From Nocardia asiatica NBRC 100129 (GTDB taxonomy: Bacteria > Actinomycetota > Actinomycetes > Mycobacteriales > Mycobacteriaceae), in NCBI RefSeq assembly GCF_000308415.1, contig NZ_BAFS01000085.1, positions 1-58,058 of the forward strand: a stretch of 58,058 bases of DNA, given 5' to 3'. Shown here one piece after another: positions 41,972 through 52,615 of this stretch (its first letter is position 1; each line of letters begins with the position of its first letter). Both the position numbers and the translations under genes were made by a program. Below the pieces are notes generated by a model. The model did not search any database. It worked only from the letters and a program-made list of their open reading frames with translations, and was not told the DNA's origin.

Positions 41972-42436
41972 TTATGAATCTAGCGCGGCGAGGGCTTTCT
42001 CCCAAGCTGCCTGGTCACGGGGCTCGCCGGGGCCGTTCATCTCCGCGAAGCGGATGTAGCCCTCGCGGTCTACGACGAACGTGCCGCGGTTGGGGTAGCC
42101 GGACTTGGCGTTGAAGACGCCGTAGGCCTGGGCCACCGCGCCGTGCGGCCAGAAATCCGACAGCAGCGGGAAGGTGTAGCCCTGTTCGGCGGCCCAGATC
42201 TTGTGCGTGGGCGGCGGGCCGACCGAGATCGCGAGGATCTCCGCGTCGTCGTTCTGGAACTTGGGCAGCTCGTCCCGGACCTTGCACAGCTCACCCTGGC
42301 AGATCCCGGTGAACGCGAGCGGGTAGAAGACGATCAGGACGTTCTTCTTCCCGCGGAAGTCCGACAGGGACACTTCCTGGTTGTTCTGGTCCTTCAGCGT
42401 GAAATCCGGCGCGAGAGTGCCAACCTCGAGCGGCAT
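41972..42436 (-). CDS. ahpE: Peroxiredoxin AhpE
   Basis: 154 residues, the same length as M. tuberculosis AhpE (Rv2238c), a one-Cys peroxiredoxin that reduces peroxides and peroxynitrite using mycothiol/mycoredoxin or similar donors. The peroxidatic cysteine sits in PLAFTGICQGELC (TxxC), with a second Cys four residues on. FTLKDQNNQEVSLSDFRGKK is the usual N-terminal strand region. GGAGGA precedes the ATG at 42436 by 6 bases. Position next to DUF3052 and aceE matches Mycobacterium. Confidence 0.93.
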   Translation of the reverse strand: MPLEVGTLAPDFTLKDQNNQEVSLSDFRGKKNVLIVFYPLAFTGICQGELCKVRDELPKFQNDDAEILAISVGPPPTHKIWAAEQGYTFPLLSDFWPHGAVAQAYGVFNAKSGYPNRGTFVVDREGYIRFAEMNGPGEPRDQAAWEKALAALDS

Positions 42437-42514
42437 AGCGAATCCTCCATCGTGTCGGGTTTCCACCGGGCGGTCCTGCCGGACCGACCCTGGTGGAAAC
42501 CATAGCGCGGTGGC

Positions 42515-42937
42515 TCAGCGCTGCTTCGAGGGCGCCTTGGGCTGAACCAGCCTGCTGCCCGCCCACGAGCCGAGACTGATCGCCGAGGTCTGGGTCAGAC
42601 CGGCGGTCGGCGCGGATTCTGCGATTTCGCTCGGCTCAACATGGCCGGGCTGTCCGGTCTTGGGGGTGAGCACCCAGACGAAACCGTCGTCGGCCAGCGG
42701 GCCGATCGCGTCCATCAGTGCGTCCACCAGGTCACCGTCGCCGTCGCGCCACCACAGCAGCACGACGTCGATCACCTCGTCGGAGTCCTCGTCGACGAGT
42801 TCGCCGCCGATCGTTTCCTCGACGTCGGCCCTCAGGTCGTCGTCGACGTCCTCGTCCCAGCCCAATTCCTGGACAACCAAGCCGTGTGTAATGCCAAGCT
42901 TCTGAGCGTAGTTCTGCGCGTCCGCCGCGGCGACCAC
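42515..42937 (-). CDS. DUF3052 protein (Rv2239c-like)
   Basis: 140 residues: NYAQKLGITHGLVVQELGWD, a long acidic stretch (DEDVDDDLRADVEETIGG), DVVLLWWRDGDGDLVDALMD and LTPKTGQPGHVEPSEIAESA. This is the actinobacterial DUF3052 family of unknown role. The GTG at 42937 has AGGAGG 8 bases upstream; the earlier ATG at 42985 is unlikely. Neighbours ahpE and a lipoprotein gene are in the same order as Rv2238c-Rv2240c. Confidence 0.88.
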   Translation of the reverse strand: MVAAADAQNYAQKLGITHGLVVQELGWDEDVDDDLRADVEETIGGELVDEDSDEVIDVVLLWWRDGDGDLVDALMDAIGPLADDGFVWVLTPKTGQPGHVEPSEIAESAPTAGLTQTSAISLGSWAGSRLVQPKAPSKQR

Positions 42938-43063
42938 GGTGGTGTCCTCCTCAACTCCCGACAGTAGGTAGTTGCAAGCGAACATGGTTATGGGCTTCAG
43001 CGCAAGCCGATCCGGCGAAATAGCTACCGAATGTCGCGTTGGGATGGTGTGTCAAGGGCTTTC

Positions 43064-43621
43064 TCAGCGTTTCGGGCACGAGTCGCGCACGACGTTGCGC
43101 GCGTCGTTGACCCGCCTGCTGGCGTCGTTGAGCGCCGCGACCGGCGCGGTGTAGGTCATCCCCCTGGTCTCGCCGGCGAGCGCGCGGGCCGCGTTCACGT
43201 ACTCGGTGAACTTGGCCGCCAAGTCGGCGGGCAGCGCGTCCCTGGCGGAGTTCACGCCGCTTTCCACCTTGTTCGCGGCGTCCTCCAGGGTCTGCACCGC
43301 CGTGTCGCGCTTGGCGACGTAATCGGGCGCGTTCGAATCGTGCGCGTCGACGAAGTCGTTGTATCGGCTCACGCCGGCGCCGGTGGTGGCGGGGAACTGG
43401 CCGCAGTTGTCGGCGATGGCCTTGGCCTCGGCCGCCGCGCGCCGGGAGGAGGTCGCGGCCGCCGACGAGGACGCCGCCTCGGTCTTGTACGCCGCCAGAT
43501 CGCTCGCGTTCGGACCGGCCACGCCGTCCACCCGGTTGGCGCATCCCGCGACGGCCAATCCGATGGCGACGGCTCCGGTGGCGCACATCATTCCGAACCC
43601 GCGTGGGTTCAGCAGCTTCAT
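43064..43621 (-). CDS. Lipoprotein, Rv2240c-like
   Basis: 185 residues. Signal peptide with lipobox: MKLLNPRGFGMMCATGAVAI then GLAVAGCAN, so the mature protein starts at Cys27 with a lipid anchor. The rest is Ala/Ser-rich and helical, with EAASSSAAATSSRRAAAEAK and later AKFTEYVNAARALAGETRGM. Two Cys remain (NCGQFP and the C-terminal DSCPKR). The ATG at 43621 follows GGGAGG. It is divergent from aceE, as in Mycobacterium. Function unknown. Confidence 0.8.
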   Translation of the reverse strand: MKLLNPRGFGMMCATGAVAIGLAVAGCANRVDGVAGPNASDLAAYKTEAASSSAAATSSRRAAAEAKAIADNCGQFPATTGAGVSRYNDFVDAHDSNAPDYVAKRDTAVQTLEDAANKVESGVNSARDALPADLAAKFTEYVNAARALAGETRGMTYTAPVAALNDASRRVNDARNVVRDSCPKR

Positions 43622-43835
43622 CGTCCTCCCGCTCCTCAGGGCTGCCTCGCTCGTCATGCTCACCTTGCCTGTCGAACGGTACTTGATTTACGGCTGACAT
43701 GATGCTTTGGGACGCGCCATCGGCAAGGATGGATGGTGCGCCCGAACCTTTCGTAAACGGGCGGTCCGCCAACCAGCGAAACCGCCCGGGGATACCGACG
43801 CCATCAGCATGTCCACCCCTGTACGAGGAGCAGAT

Positions 43836-46751
43836 TTGACCGACCTGATCCACTCTTCCGCGCCGGCGAAATCCGCCGGTTCCAGCTCCGCCCCCGCGCC
43901 CGCCGCGAGCCGCGACCCGAACGGGTCGCACCCGCCGCAGCCGGCCGGACGGGTGCGGGTCATCCGCGAAGGGGTGGCGTCCTACCTACCGGACATCGAC
44001 CCGGAGGAAACCAGCGAATGGCTCGAGTCGTTCGATGAAATGCTCGACCGGGAAGGTCCCGGCCGTGCGCGTTACCTCATGCTCCGTCTGCTGGAGCGGG
44101 CCGGTGAACGTCGTGTCGCCATCCCGTCGTTGACCTCCACCGACTATGTGAACACCATCCCCACCGAGAACGAGCCGTGGTTCCCCGGCGACGAGGAGGT
44201 GGAGCGGCGCTTCCGCGCCTGGATCCGCTGGAACGCCGCGATCATGGTGCATCGCGCCCAGCGGCCCGGCATCGGCGTCGGCGGGCACATCTCGACCTAC
44301 GCGTCCTCGGCGGCACTCTACGAAGTCGGCTTCAACCACTTCTTCCGCGGCAAGGACCACTCCGGCGGCGGCGATTCGATCTTCATCCAGGGTCACGCCT
44401 CGCCGGGCATCTACGCCCGCGCGTTCCTGGAGGGCAGGCTGTCGGCCGATCAGCTCGACGGATTCCGCCAGGAGTACAGCCACGGCGGCCCCGGCCACGG
44501 GCTGCCGTCTTACCCGCATCCGCGGTTGCTGAACAACTTCTGGGAGTTCCCGACGGTGTCCATGGGCCTGGGCCCGATGAACGCCATCTACCAGGCGCGG
44601 TTCAACCACTACCTGCACGACCGCGGCATCAAGGACACCTCCGACCAGCACGTGTGGGCGTTCCTCGGCGACGGCGAGATGGACGAGCCGGAGTCGCGCG
44701 GTCTCGCGCACGTGGCGGCGATGGAAGGCCTGGACAACCTGACCTTCGTGGTCAACTGCAACCTGCAGCGCCTGGACGGCCCGGTGCGCGGCAACGGCAA
44801 GATCATCCAGGAGCTCGAGTCGTTCTTCCGCGGCGCGGGCTGGAACGTCATCAAGGTGATCTGGGGCCGCGAGTGGGACGCGCTGCTGGGCGCCGACCGC
44901 GACGGGGCGCTGGTGAACTTGATGAACAGCACCCCCGACGGCGACTACCAGACCTACAAGGCCAACGACGGCGCGTACGTGCGCGACCACTTCTTCGGCC
45001 GCGACCCGCGCACCAAGGCGCTGGTGCAGGACCTGTCCGACCAGGAGATCTGGAACCTCAAGCGCGGCGGCCACGACTACCGCAAGGTGTACGCCGCCTA
45101 CGCGGCCGCGATGGCGCACAAGGGCCAGCCGACGGTGATCCTGGCCAAGACCATCAAGGGCTACACCCTCGGCAAGCACTTCGAGGGCCGCAACGCCACC
45201 CACCAGATGAAGAAACTGACCTTGCAGGACCTCAAGGACTTCCGCGACCTGCAGCGCATCCCGATCAGCGACGCCGAGCTGGAGAAGGATCCGTACCTGC
45301 CGCCGTACTACCACCCGGGTATGGAGGCCCGCGAGGTGCAGTACATGCTCGACCGGCGCAAGGCGCTGGGCGGGTTCCTGCCGGAGCGGCGCGCCGCGGC
45401 CAAGCCGCTGAAGCTGCCCGGCGACGAGGCCTACCGCTCGGTGCGCAAGGGCTCCGGCAAGCAGAACGTCGCGACCACGATGGCCCTGGTACGGCTGATG
45501 AAGGAGCTGCTGCGGGACAAGGAGATCGGCAAGCGGATCGTCCCGATCATCCCCGACGAGGCCAGGACCTTCGGTATGGACTCGTGGTTCCCTTCGTTGA
45601 AGATCTACAACCGCAACGGCCAGTTGTACACATCGGTCGACGCCGAGTTGATGCTTGCCTACAAAGAGAGCGCCGTCGGGCAGATCCTGCACGAGGGCAT
45701 CAACGAGGCGGGCTCGACGGCGTCGTTCACCGCGGCGGGCACCTCGTACGCCACGCACGGCGAGCCGATGATCCCGCTGTACATCTTCTACTCGATGTTC
45801 GGCTTCCAGCGCACCGGCGACGGACTCTGGGCAGCGGCCGACCAGCTCGCTCGCGGGTTCGTGCTCGGAGCGACCGCCGGTCGCACCACCCTGACCGGTG
45901 AGGGCCTCCAGCACAACGACGGGCACTCGCTGCTGCTCGCCTCGACCAACCCGGCCGTGGTGACCTACGACCCGGCGTTCGCGTTCGAGATCGCCCACAT
46001 CGTGCGGGACGGCCTGCGCCGGATGTACGGCGGCGGCACTGCGCCGCAGGGTTCGGCGCCGCTGCCGGGGACCCATCCGCACGGCAGCGCGGGTGAGTTC
46101 GGCGGCGAGGACGTCTTCTACTACATCACCCTCTACAACGAGCCGTACCCGCAGCCGGCGGAGCCGGAAGGGCTCGACGTCGAGGGCCTGCTCAAGGGCA
46201 TCTACCTGTACAAGCGCGGGGGTGAGGGCGCGGTGCGCGCCCAGATCCTGGTCTCCGGCGTCACCGTGCCGGACGGCCTGCGCGCCCAGGCGATGCTCGC
46301 GCAGGAGTGGGGTGTGCAGGCGGACGTGTGGTCGGTGACCTCGTGGGGCGAACTGCGCAAGGAGGCGCTCGACAAGGAGATCGCCGCGCTGCGCAACCCG
46401 GGCGCCGATCCCGGCCTCCCGTACGTCACCGAGGCGCTGTCGCGGGCCGACGGCCCGTACGTCGCGGCGACCGACTGGATGCGCGCGGTGCCCGACCAGG
46501 TGCGCAAGTGGGTTCCCGGCGATTTCACCACGCTCGGCACGGACGGTTTCGGCTTCTCCGACACCCGCCCGGCCGCGCGACGGGTGTTCAACGTCGACGC
46601 GCAGTCCATTGTGGTCGCCGCGCTGGCCGGTCTGGGCCGGACGGGCGGGATCGATCCCGCCAAGGCGGTCGAGGCCGCGGCGAAGTACCGGATCGATGAC
46701 GTCGACGCCGCGCCGAAGCCCGCGGCAAGCGCCGAAGAAGAACTCGCGTAG
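43836..46751 (+). CDS. aceE: Pyruvate dehydrogenase E1 component, homodimeric type
   Basis: 971 residues. It decarboxylates pyruvate with thiamine diphosphate and passes the acetyl group to the E2 lipoyl domain, feeding acetyl-CoA to the TCA cycle and lipid synthesis. The start of the core reads [20 protein letters not shown] as in Rv2241. The ThDP motif is in [14 protein letters not shown] ... [20 protein letters not shown], and the C-terminal transketolase-like region has [14 protein letters not shown]. The TTG at 43836 with GAGGAG 5 bases upstream is chosen; an ATG at 43809 is the alternative. The fasR-like gene follows 11 bases later. Confidence 0.95.
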   Translation: MTDLIHSSAPAKSAGSSSAPAPAASRDPNGSHPPQPAGRVRVIREGVASYLPDIDPEETSEWLESFDEMLDREGPGRARYLMLRLLERAGERRVAIPSLTSTDYVNTIPTENEPWFPGDEEVERRFRAWIRWNAAIMVHRAQRPGIGVGGHISTYASSAALYEVGFNHFFRGKDHSGGGDSIFIQGHASPGIYARAFLEGRLSADQLDGFRQEYSHGGPGHGLPSYPHPRLLNNFWEFPTVSMGLGPMNAIYQARFNHYLHDRGIKDTSDQHVWAFLGDGEMDEPESRGLAHVAAMEGLDNLTFVVNCNLQRLDGPVRGNGKIIQELESFFRGAGWNVIKVIWGREWDALLGADRDGALVNLMNSTPDGDYQTYKANDGAYVRDHFFGRDPRTKALVQDLSDQEIWNLKRGGHDYRKVYAAYAAAMAHKGQPTVILAKTIKGYTLGKHFEGRNATHQMKKLTLQDLKDFRDLQRIPISDAELEKDPYLPPYYHPGMEAREVQYMLDRRKALGGFLPERRAAAKPLKLPGDEAYRSVRKGSGKQNVATTMALVRLMKELLRDKEIGKRIVPIIPDEARTFGMDSWFPSLKIYNRNGQLYTSVDAELMLAYKESAVGQILHEGINEAGSTASFTAAGTSYATHGEPMIPLYIFYSMFGFQRTGDGLWAAADQLARGFVLGATAGRTTLTGEGLQHNDGHSLLLASTNPAVVTYDPAFAFEIAHIVRDGLRRMYGGGTAPQGSAPLPGTHPHGSAGEFGGEDVFYYITLYNEPYPQPAEPEGLDVEGLLKGIYLYKRGGEGAVRAQILVSGVTVPDGLRAQAMLAQEWGVQADVWSVTSWGELRKEALDKEIAALRNPGADPGLPYVTEALSRADGPYVAATDWMRAVPDQVRKWVPGDFTTLGTDGFGFSDTRPAARRVFNVDAQSIVVAALAGLGRTGGIDPAKAVEAAAKYRIDDVDAAPKPAASAEEELA

Positions 46752-46762
46752 CGGAATATTGG

Positions 46763-48097
46763 ATGGTGGAACGTAAACCGCCGCGGCCGCGACGGATCTC
46801 CGAGGGCTCTTCCGAGCACGAGGTGTATCTGCCGACGGGCGCGCTCTCCCCGAACCGGCAAACTCGCGACCCCCTTCCGGACACACTGCTCAAACGGGTG
46901 AAGCAGTTCTCCGGCCGCCTCTCCACCGAGGCGGTGGGGTCGATGCAGGATCGGTTGCCGTTCTTCGCCGACCTGGACGCCGCGCAGCGGGCGGGCGTGC
47001 AGATGCTGGTGCAGACCGCGGTGGTGAACTTCCTGGAATGGCTGCAGGACCCCGACAGCGACATCCGGTTCAGCCTGGATGCCTTCCAGGTGATCCCGCA
47101 GGACCTGGCGCGACGACTGACGCTGCGTCAGACCGTCGACATGGTCCGCGTGGCCATGGAGTTCTTCGAGCAGTGGCTGCCCGCGCTCGCGCGCAACGAC
47201 CGGCAGCTGGTCGCCCTCACCGAGGCGGTGCTGCGTTACGGGCGTGAGCTCGGGTTCGCCGCCGCCTCGGTGTACGCCAGCGCCGCGGAGTCGCGCGGCG
47301 CGTGGGACACCCGGCTGGAGGCGCTCGTCGTCGACGCCGTGGTGCGCGGCGACACCGGCCCGGACATGTTGTCGCGGGCGGCGACGCTGAACTGGGACGC
47401 CACCGCGCCCGCCACGGTGCTGGTGGGCACCCCGCCCGGTGAGCAGGGCGTCTCGTCGGTGGGGGCGGTGCATTCCATCGCCGCGCGGCACGGTCGCGCC
47501 GCCCTGGCGGTGGTGCAGGGGACCAGGCTGGTGATGGTCGTCTCCGGGCATCTGGGCGAGTCCTCGTACGTGTCCCCGTTCCTGGCCGACCTGCTCGGCG
47601 AAGTGTTCTCGGACGGTCCGGTGGTGATCGGCCCGACCACGCGGACCTTGGGCGCGGCCCACGCCAGCGCGGTGGAAGCGCTGGCCGGAATGGAGGCCGT
47701 GGTGGGCTGGCGCGGGGCGCCGCGGCCGGTGCACGCGGCGGAATTGCTGCCGGAACGCGCTTTGTTGGGTGATCGAGCTGCGATCGACGCGTTGAACGAG
47801 TACCTTGTCCTACCGTTGGCCGCGGCGGGGTCGTCGCTGGCGGACACCCTCGACGCATACCTGGATTGTGGTGGAGCTGTCGAGACGTGTGCGCGTCAGC
47901 TGTACGTCCATCCAAATACGGTTCGGTATCGGCTCAAGCGGATCGCCGAGATCACGGGCCGTGATCCGATGAATCCCCGGGATGCGTATGTGCTCCGGAT
48001 TGCCGCCACAGTAGGTCGTTTGACACGAACCCGTAACGAATCGTCAACTCCAGCCCCAGAAGACGCTCGGGTCGCGCTCGGTCACGAGGGGCTGTAA
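46763..48097 (+). CDS. PucR/CdaR-family regulator, FasR-like (Rv2242 type)
   Basis: 444 residues. The C-terminal helix-turn-helix of the PucR family is clear (GGAVETCARQLYVHPNTVRY, then RLKRIAEITGRDP). The middle is a GGDEF-like/CdaR sensor region. It lies between aceE and fabD, as do M. tuberculosis Rv2242 and the Streptomyces FasR that activates the fatty acid synthase genes, so control of the fabD-acpM-kasA-accD6 block is the likely role. The ATG is 12 bases after the aceE stop, implying co-transcription with aceE. Confidence 0.88.
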   Translation: MVERKPPRPRRISEGSSEHEVYLPTGALSPNRQTRDPLPDTLLKRVKQFSGRLSTEAVGSMQDRLPFFADLDAAQRAGVQMLVQTAVVNFLEWLQDPDSDIRFSLDAFQVIPQDLARRLTLRQTVDMVRVAMEFFEQWLPALARNDRQLVALTEAVLRYGRELGFAAASVYASAAESRGAWDTRLEALVVDAVVRGDTGPDMLSRAATLNWDATAPATVLVGTPPGEQGVSSVGAVHSIAARHGRAALAVVQGTRLVMVVSGHLGESSYVSPFLADLLGEVFSDGPVVIGPTTRTLGAAHASAVEALAGMEAVVGWRGAPRPVHAAELLPERALLGDRAAIDALNEYLVLPLAAAGSSLADTLDAYLDCGGAVETCARQLYVHPNTVRYRLKRIAEITGRDPMNPRDAYVLRIAATVGRLTRTRNESSTPAPEDARVALGHEGL

Positions 48098-48225
48098 CGC
48101 ATCGGTCGAATCGGTCGATTCGGACAGCCCACGTGGACTTTTGTGGAACCCCCACAAAAGCGCTTCCCAACCTTCATCCGCGTCGACATCTCGTACGGCC
48201 CGCCTCACAGTGTTTTCTTAGAGGC

Positions 48226-49140
48226 GTGATCGCGTTGTTCGCCCCTGGACAGGGGTCCCAGACACCCGGCATGCTCGCGCCCTGGCTCGACCTTCCCGGC
48301 GCGGCTGAGCGTCTCACGCTGTGGTCGAAGGCTTCCGGCCTCGACCTGGTCCGTCTCGGTACCACCGCGACGGCCGAAGAGATCACCGACACCGCTGTCA
48401 CCCAGCCGCTGGTGGTCGCCGCCGCGCTGCTCGCGTTCGCGGAGGTCTCGCAGGAAGCGCTTCCGGCCGCTACCATCGTCGCCGGGCACTCGGTCGGTGA
48501 ACTCGCCGCCGCCGCGGTCGCCGGAGTGATCTCCGCCGACGACGCGGTCCGGCTGGCCGCCATCCGCGGAGCGGAGATGGCCAAGGCGTGCGCACTGGAG
48601 CCGACCGGTATGTCCGCGGTGCTCGGCGGCGATGAGGCCGCCGTGCTGGAACGGCTCACCGAACTCGACCTCGTGCCGGCCAACCGCAACGCGGTGGGCC
48701 AGATCGTGGCCGCGGGTCGGTTGGACGCTCTCGCCGAGCTCGCCGCGAACCCTCCGGAGAAGGCCCGGGTTCGCGCGCTGCCCGTCGCGGGCGCCTTCCA
48801 TACGGCGTTCATGGCCCCGGCGCAGGATGCTGTGACCGATGCCATAACGAAGATCACGCCGAACGAGCCGACCAGGACCCTGCTCTCGAACTTCGACGGC
48901 AAGCCGGTCACGTCCGGACAGGACGCGATCGACAAGCTCGCCGCGCAGGTCACCCGGCCCGTTCGCTGGGATCTGTGCACCGAAACCGTCCGGCAAGCCG
49001 GCGTTTCGGCAGTGGCGGAACTGCCGCCGGCGGGCACCCTCGTCGGTATCGCGAAGCGGGAGCTGAAGGGCACGCCCACGCTGGCCCTGAAGACCCCGCA
49101 AGACCTCCCCGCGTTGGCTGAGCTGACCGTATCCGGCTAG
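48226..49140 (+). CDS. fabD: Malonyl-CoA:ACP transacylase
   Basis: 304 residues. It moves malonyl from CoA to AcpM for FAS-II elongation. The start IALFAPGQGSQTPGMLAPWL, the nucleophile S89 in GHSVGEL, and the catalytic His in AGAFHTAFMAPA are all present. A GTG start has little upstream ribosome signal (AGAGG is too close), so it may be leaderless or nearly so. It is separated from the FasR-like gene by 128 bases that should hold the operon promoter. Confidence 0.95.
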   Translation: MIALFAPGQGSQTPGMLAPWLDLPGAAERLTLWSKASGLDLVRLGTTATAEEITDTAVTQPLVVAAALLAFAEVSQEALPAATIVAGHSVGELAAAAVAGVISADDAVRLAAIRGAEMAKACALEPTGMSAVLGGDEAAVLERLTELDLVPANRNAVGQIVAAGRLDALAELAANPPEKARVRALPVAGAFHTAFMAPAQDAVTDAITKITPNEPTRTLLSNFDGKPVTSGQDAIDKLAAQVTRPVRWDLCTETVRQAGVSAVAELPPAGTLVGIAKRELKGTPTLALKTPQDLPALAELTVSG

Positions 49141-49260
49141 CTTTCCTCCGCGGCCACGCATTCGGATGCGAGGTCGTGACCGAGAGGCGGTAACCATTTC
49201 CGCGCTCGATCCGAAAAAAACCAGTAGAGCCCTACAAAGTATCAAGAAGGGAGCCACGAA

Positions 49261-49560
49261 GTGGCCGCTCTGACCCAGGAACAAATCGTCGAGGAACTCG
49301 GCAAGATCATCGAAGAGGTGACCGGCATCGAGCCCTCCGAGGTGACGATCGAGAAGTCCTTCGTCGATGACCTGGACATCGACTCGCTGTCCATGGTCGA
49401 GATCGCGGTTCAGACCGAGGACAAGTACGGCGTCAAGATCCCGGACGAGGATCTGGCCAGCCTGAAGACGGTCGGCGACGCCGTCGCCTACATCCAGAAG
49501 CTCGAGGCCGAGAACGCGGACGCGGCGGCCGAGCTCAAGGCCAAGTTCGACGCCGAGTAG
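49261..49560 (+). CDS. acpM: Meromycolate-extension acyl carrier protein AcpM
   Basis: 99 residues. The phosphopantetheine attachment site is S42 in [13 protein letters not shown]. The C-terminal tail after residue 80 ([18 protein letters not shown]) is the extension that separates AcpM from ordinary ACPs, which are about 80 residues. GAAGGGAG lies 7 bases before the GTG. It carries growing chains in FAS-II for mycolic acids. Confidence 0.95.
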   Translation: MAALTQEQIVEELGKIIEEVTGIEPSEVTIEKSFVDDLDIDSLSMVEIAVQTEDKYGVKIPDEDLASLKTVGDAVAYIQKLEAENADAAAELKAKFDAE

Positions 49561-49570
49561 GGCCGAAACA

Positions 49571-50821
49571 GTGACCACTCCTTCCACCTTGAACGGGAAT
49601 TTCCCCAACGTCGTCGTAACCAGCCTTGCGGCGACCACGTCGATCGCGGGTGACGTCGATGCGACGTGGAAGGGACTCCTCAACGGCGAGAGCGGCATCG
49701 ACGTTCTCGAGGATTCCTTCGTCGAGGAATACGACCTTCCGGTCCGCATCGGCGGTCACCTGAAGGTCCGGCCCGACACTCTGTTGTCCCGTGTCGAATG
49801 CCGGCGCATGGCCTACGTCGAGCAGCTCGCGACCGTGCTCGGTCGCGAGGTGTGGCGGAACGCGGGCAGCCCGGAAGTCGACCCGGAACGGCTGGGTGTG
49901 GCCATCGGCACCGGATTGGGAGGCGGCGACGCCCTCATCGATTCCGTGGACAAGCTGAAGAACGGCGGATATCGCAAGATCTCGCCGTTGGCTGTGCAGA
50001 TGGTCATGCCGAACGGCCCTTCGGCCGTTGTCGGTCTCGAATTGAAGGCCAGGGCAGGAGTGGTCACTCCGGTCTCGGCATGCTCGTCCGGCTCCGAGGC
50101 CATCGCCAATGCCTGGCGCATGATCGTCATGGGTGACGCCGACATCGTCGTCACCGGTGGCGTCGAAGGCTTCATCGACGCGGTGCCGATCGCGGCGTTC
50201 ACCATGATGCGCGCCATGAGCACCCGCAACGACGACCCGAAGGGCGCCTCGCGTCCCTTCGACAAGGATCGCGACGGCTTCGTCTTCGGCGAGGCGGGCG
50301 CGCTGATGGTCATCGAGACCGAAGAGCACGCCAAGGCCCGTGGCGCGACCATTCACGCGCGACTGCTCGGCGCGGGCATCACCTCCGACGGCTTCCACCT
50401 CGTCGCCCCCGATCCGACGGGTGACGGCGCCGCGCGGGCGATGACCAGGGCGATGCAGTCCGCGGGTCTGACCAAGAAGGACATCACGCACATCAACGCG
50501 CACGCGACCGCGACGCCGATCGGCGACACCGCCGAGGCGAACGCGATCAACAAGGCCGTGGGCAGCCATGCCTCGGTGTACGCGCCGAAGTCGGCACTCG
50601 GCCACTCGATCGGCGCCGTCGGCGCCCTGGAGTCGGTGCTGACCGTGCTCAGCATTCGCGACGGCATCGTGCCGCCGACGCTGAACCTGGAGAACCAGGA
50701 CCCGCAGATCGACCTCGATGTGGTGAAGGGCGAAGCCCGCCGCCAGGAGATCGAATACGCGATCAACAACTCCTTCGGATTCGGTGGGCACAATGTGGCG
50801 CTCGCCTTCGGTCGGGCATAG
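49571..50821 (+). CDS. kasA: Beta-ketoacyl-ACP synthase KasA
   Basis: 416 residues, the same length as M. tuberculosis KasA. It condenses malonyl-AcpM with the growing acyl chain. The catalytic Cys171 is in [10 protein letters not shown], and the two His are in [11 protein letters not shown] and [12 protein letters not shown]. The GTG start is 10 bases after the acpM stop. In Mycobacterium a second synthase, kasB, follows; here accD6 comes next after a 122-base gap. Confidence 0.95.
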   Translation: MTTPSTLNGNFPNVVVTSLAATTSIAGDVDATWKGLLNGESGIDVLEDSFVEEYDLPVRIGGHLKVRPDTLLSRVECRRMAYVEQLATVLGREVWRNAGSPEVDPERLGVAIGTGLGGGDALIDSVDKLKNGGYRKISPLAVQMVMPNGPSAVVGLELKARAGVVTPVSACSSGSEAIANAWRMIVMGDADIVVTGGVEGFIDAVPIAAFTMMRAMSTRNDDPKGASRPFDKDRDGFVFGEAGALMVIETEEHAKARGATIHARLLGAGITSDGFHLVAPDPTGDGAARAMTRAMQSAGLTKKDITHINAHATATPIGDTAEANAINKAVGSHASVYAPKSALGHSIGAVGALESVLTVLSIRDGIVPPTLNLENQDPQIDLDVVKGEARRQEIEYAINNSFGFGGHNVALAFGRA

Positions 50822-50943
50822 CCGCGCGATCGACTGCACAACGGTCCCGGCGGGGTCGGCCACCTGAACTGGCTCGACCCCGCCGTGGTTCGACATACGC
50901 AGCCGCAGCAGCGGCAACACTCAGTGAGTGAGGAGACCACGCG

Positions 50944-52377
50944 ATGACGATCATCGCTCCCGCGTTGCACCAAGAGACCTCGACCGACCCGCGCGATCCG
51001 CTCGGTCGGCTCCAGCGCTTCTTCGATCCCGGCACGATTCTTCCGCTACATCCGCGTGACAAGTCCGGCGTGCTCGCCGCCATCGGCGAGGTGGACGGCG
51101 TCCGCACCGTGGCCTACTGCTCCGATGCCACCGTCATGGGCGGCGCGATGGGCGTGGAGGGCTGCAAGCACATCGTCGACGCCATCGACACCGCTATCGA
51201 CTCCGGCGTTCCCGTGGTCGGCCTGTGGCACTCCGGCGGCGCTCGGCTGGCCGAGGGCGTCGAGGCGCTGCACGCGGTCGGCCAGGTCTTCGAGGCCATG
51301 GTCCGTGCGTCCGGCCTGGTGCCGCAGATCTCCGTGGTGCTCGGCTTCGCCGCCGGTGGCGCTGCCTACGGCCCGGCGCTGACCGACATCGTGATCATGG
51401 CTCCGGAAGGCCGCGTCTTCGTGACCGGTCCGGACGTGGTGCGCAGCGTGACCGGCGAGCAGGTGGACATGGCCACCCTCGGCGGGCCGGAGACGCACGG
51501 CAAGAAGTCCGGCGTCACCCACATCGTCGCCAACGACGAGGCCGACGCGCTGCACCGCGCGCGCCGACTGGTGTCGATGTTCGCCGAACAGGGCGAGTTC
51601 GACCTGGTCGCCGCCGAGCACGGCGACGTGGACCTGAAGGCCATGCTGCCGGAATCGGCCAAGCGCGCCTACGACGTGAAGCCGATCATCCACGAACTGC
51701 TCGACAACGTGGACGGCGAGTCGTCGTTCGAGGAGCTGCAGGGGCTGTACGCCCGCAGCATCGTCACCGGTCTGGGTCGCCTCGGCGGCCGCACCGTCGG
51801 CGTGCTGGCGAACAACCCGATCCGGCTCGGTGGCTGCCTGAACTCCGAGAGCGCGGAGAAGGCGGCGCGTTTCGTGCGGCTCTGCGACGCGTTCGGCATT
51901 CCGTTGATCGTGGTCACCGACGTGCCCGGCTACCTGCCCGGCGTCGGCCAGGAATGGGAAGGCGTCGTGCGGCGTGGCGCGAAGCTGCTGCACGCGTTCG
52001 CCGAGGCGCGCGTTCCGCGGGTCACGCTGGTCACCCGCAAGATCTACGGCGGCGCCTACATCGCGATGAACGCCCGCTCGCTCGGTGCGACGGCGGTCTA
52101 CGCGTGGCCCGGTTCGGAGGTGGCCGTGATGGGCGCCAAGGCCGCGGTCGGCATCCTGCACAAGAAGGCCCTCGCGGCCGCGCCGGAGGAGGAGCGCGAG
52201 GCGCTGCACGAGCGGCTCACCGCCGAACACGAGCGCATCGCGGGCGGCGTGGACCGCGCCATCGCGATCGGCGTCGTCGACCAGGTCATCGACCCGGCGA
52301 AGACCCGCAGCACCATCGCCGCGGCGCTGGCCGCGGCCCCGGCCCGCGCCAGCCACCACAAGAACATCCCGCTCTGA
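50944..52377 (+). CDS. accD6: Acyl-CoA carboxylase carboxyltransferase subunit AccD6
   Basis: 477 residues of the crotonase-like carboxyltransferase fold. With an AccA biotin carboxylase it makes malonyl-CoA for FAS-I and FAS-II. Segments GFAAGGAAYGPALTDIVIMA and ARVPRVTLVTRKIYGGAYIA supply the oxyanion holes for biotin and acyl-CoA. GAGGAGA lies 9 bases upstream of the ATG. It is the last gene of the FAS-II block, closed by a strong terminator. Confidence 0.93.
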   Translation: MTIIAPALHQETSTDPRDPLGRLQRFFDPGTILPLHPRDKSGVLAAIGEVDGVRTVAYCSDATVMGGAMGVEGCKHIVDAIDTAIDSGVPVVGLWHSGGARLAEGVEALHAVGQVFEAMVRASGLVPQISVVLGFAAGGAAYGPALTDIVIMAPEGRVFVTGPDVVRSVTGEQVDMATLGGPETHGKKSGVTHIVANDEADALHRARRLVSMFAEQGEFDLVAAEHGDVDLKAMLPESAKRAYDVKPIIHELLDNVDGESSFEELQGLYARSIVTGLGRLGGRTVGVLANNPIRLGGCLNSESAEKAARFVRLCDAFGIPLIVVTDVPGYLPGVGQEWEGVVRRGAKLLHAFAEARVPRVTLVTRKIYGGAYIAMNARSLGATAVYAWPGSEVAVMGAKAAVGILHKKALAAAPEEEREALHERLTAEHERIAGGVDRAIAIGVVDQVIDPAKTRSTIAAALAAAPARASHHKNIPL

Positions 52378-52387
52378 CCTACGCACC

Positions 52388-52420
52388 GAAGCGGGCCCCG
52401 GCACTGCCGGGGCCCGCTTC
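52388..52420 (+). terminator. Terminator of the FAS-II operon
   Basis: A perfect 15-base-pair stem (GAAGCGGGCCCCGGC / GCCGGGGCCCGCTTC) with a 3-base ACT loop, 10 bases after the accD6 stop and followed by GCGTTT. A classic GC-rich intrinsic terminator. Confidence 0.85.
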
Positions 52421-52615
52421 GCGTTTCCGGGCTTCGCGCGTGGGGACCGGAGTCCGGCGCCGGCGACGGTGCTGCCGGACTTCGCGACACCGACGTCATC
52501 GGCGCTCCGCACCGGTGGAGTGCGAAGCCGATTCAGTTGGTCTCCTTGTCCGAGGCAGCCGGGATCGTGAGGTTTCACGGGGCGAGAGCAGGGGAGTGGT
52601 CGGTAGCATCGGGAG

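Noticed and set aside
43986..46886. 966-residue minus-strand frame across aceE
   Set aside because: Pure antisense of aceE, whose plus-strand protein matches its family over the full length.
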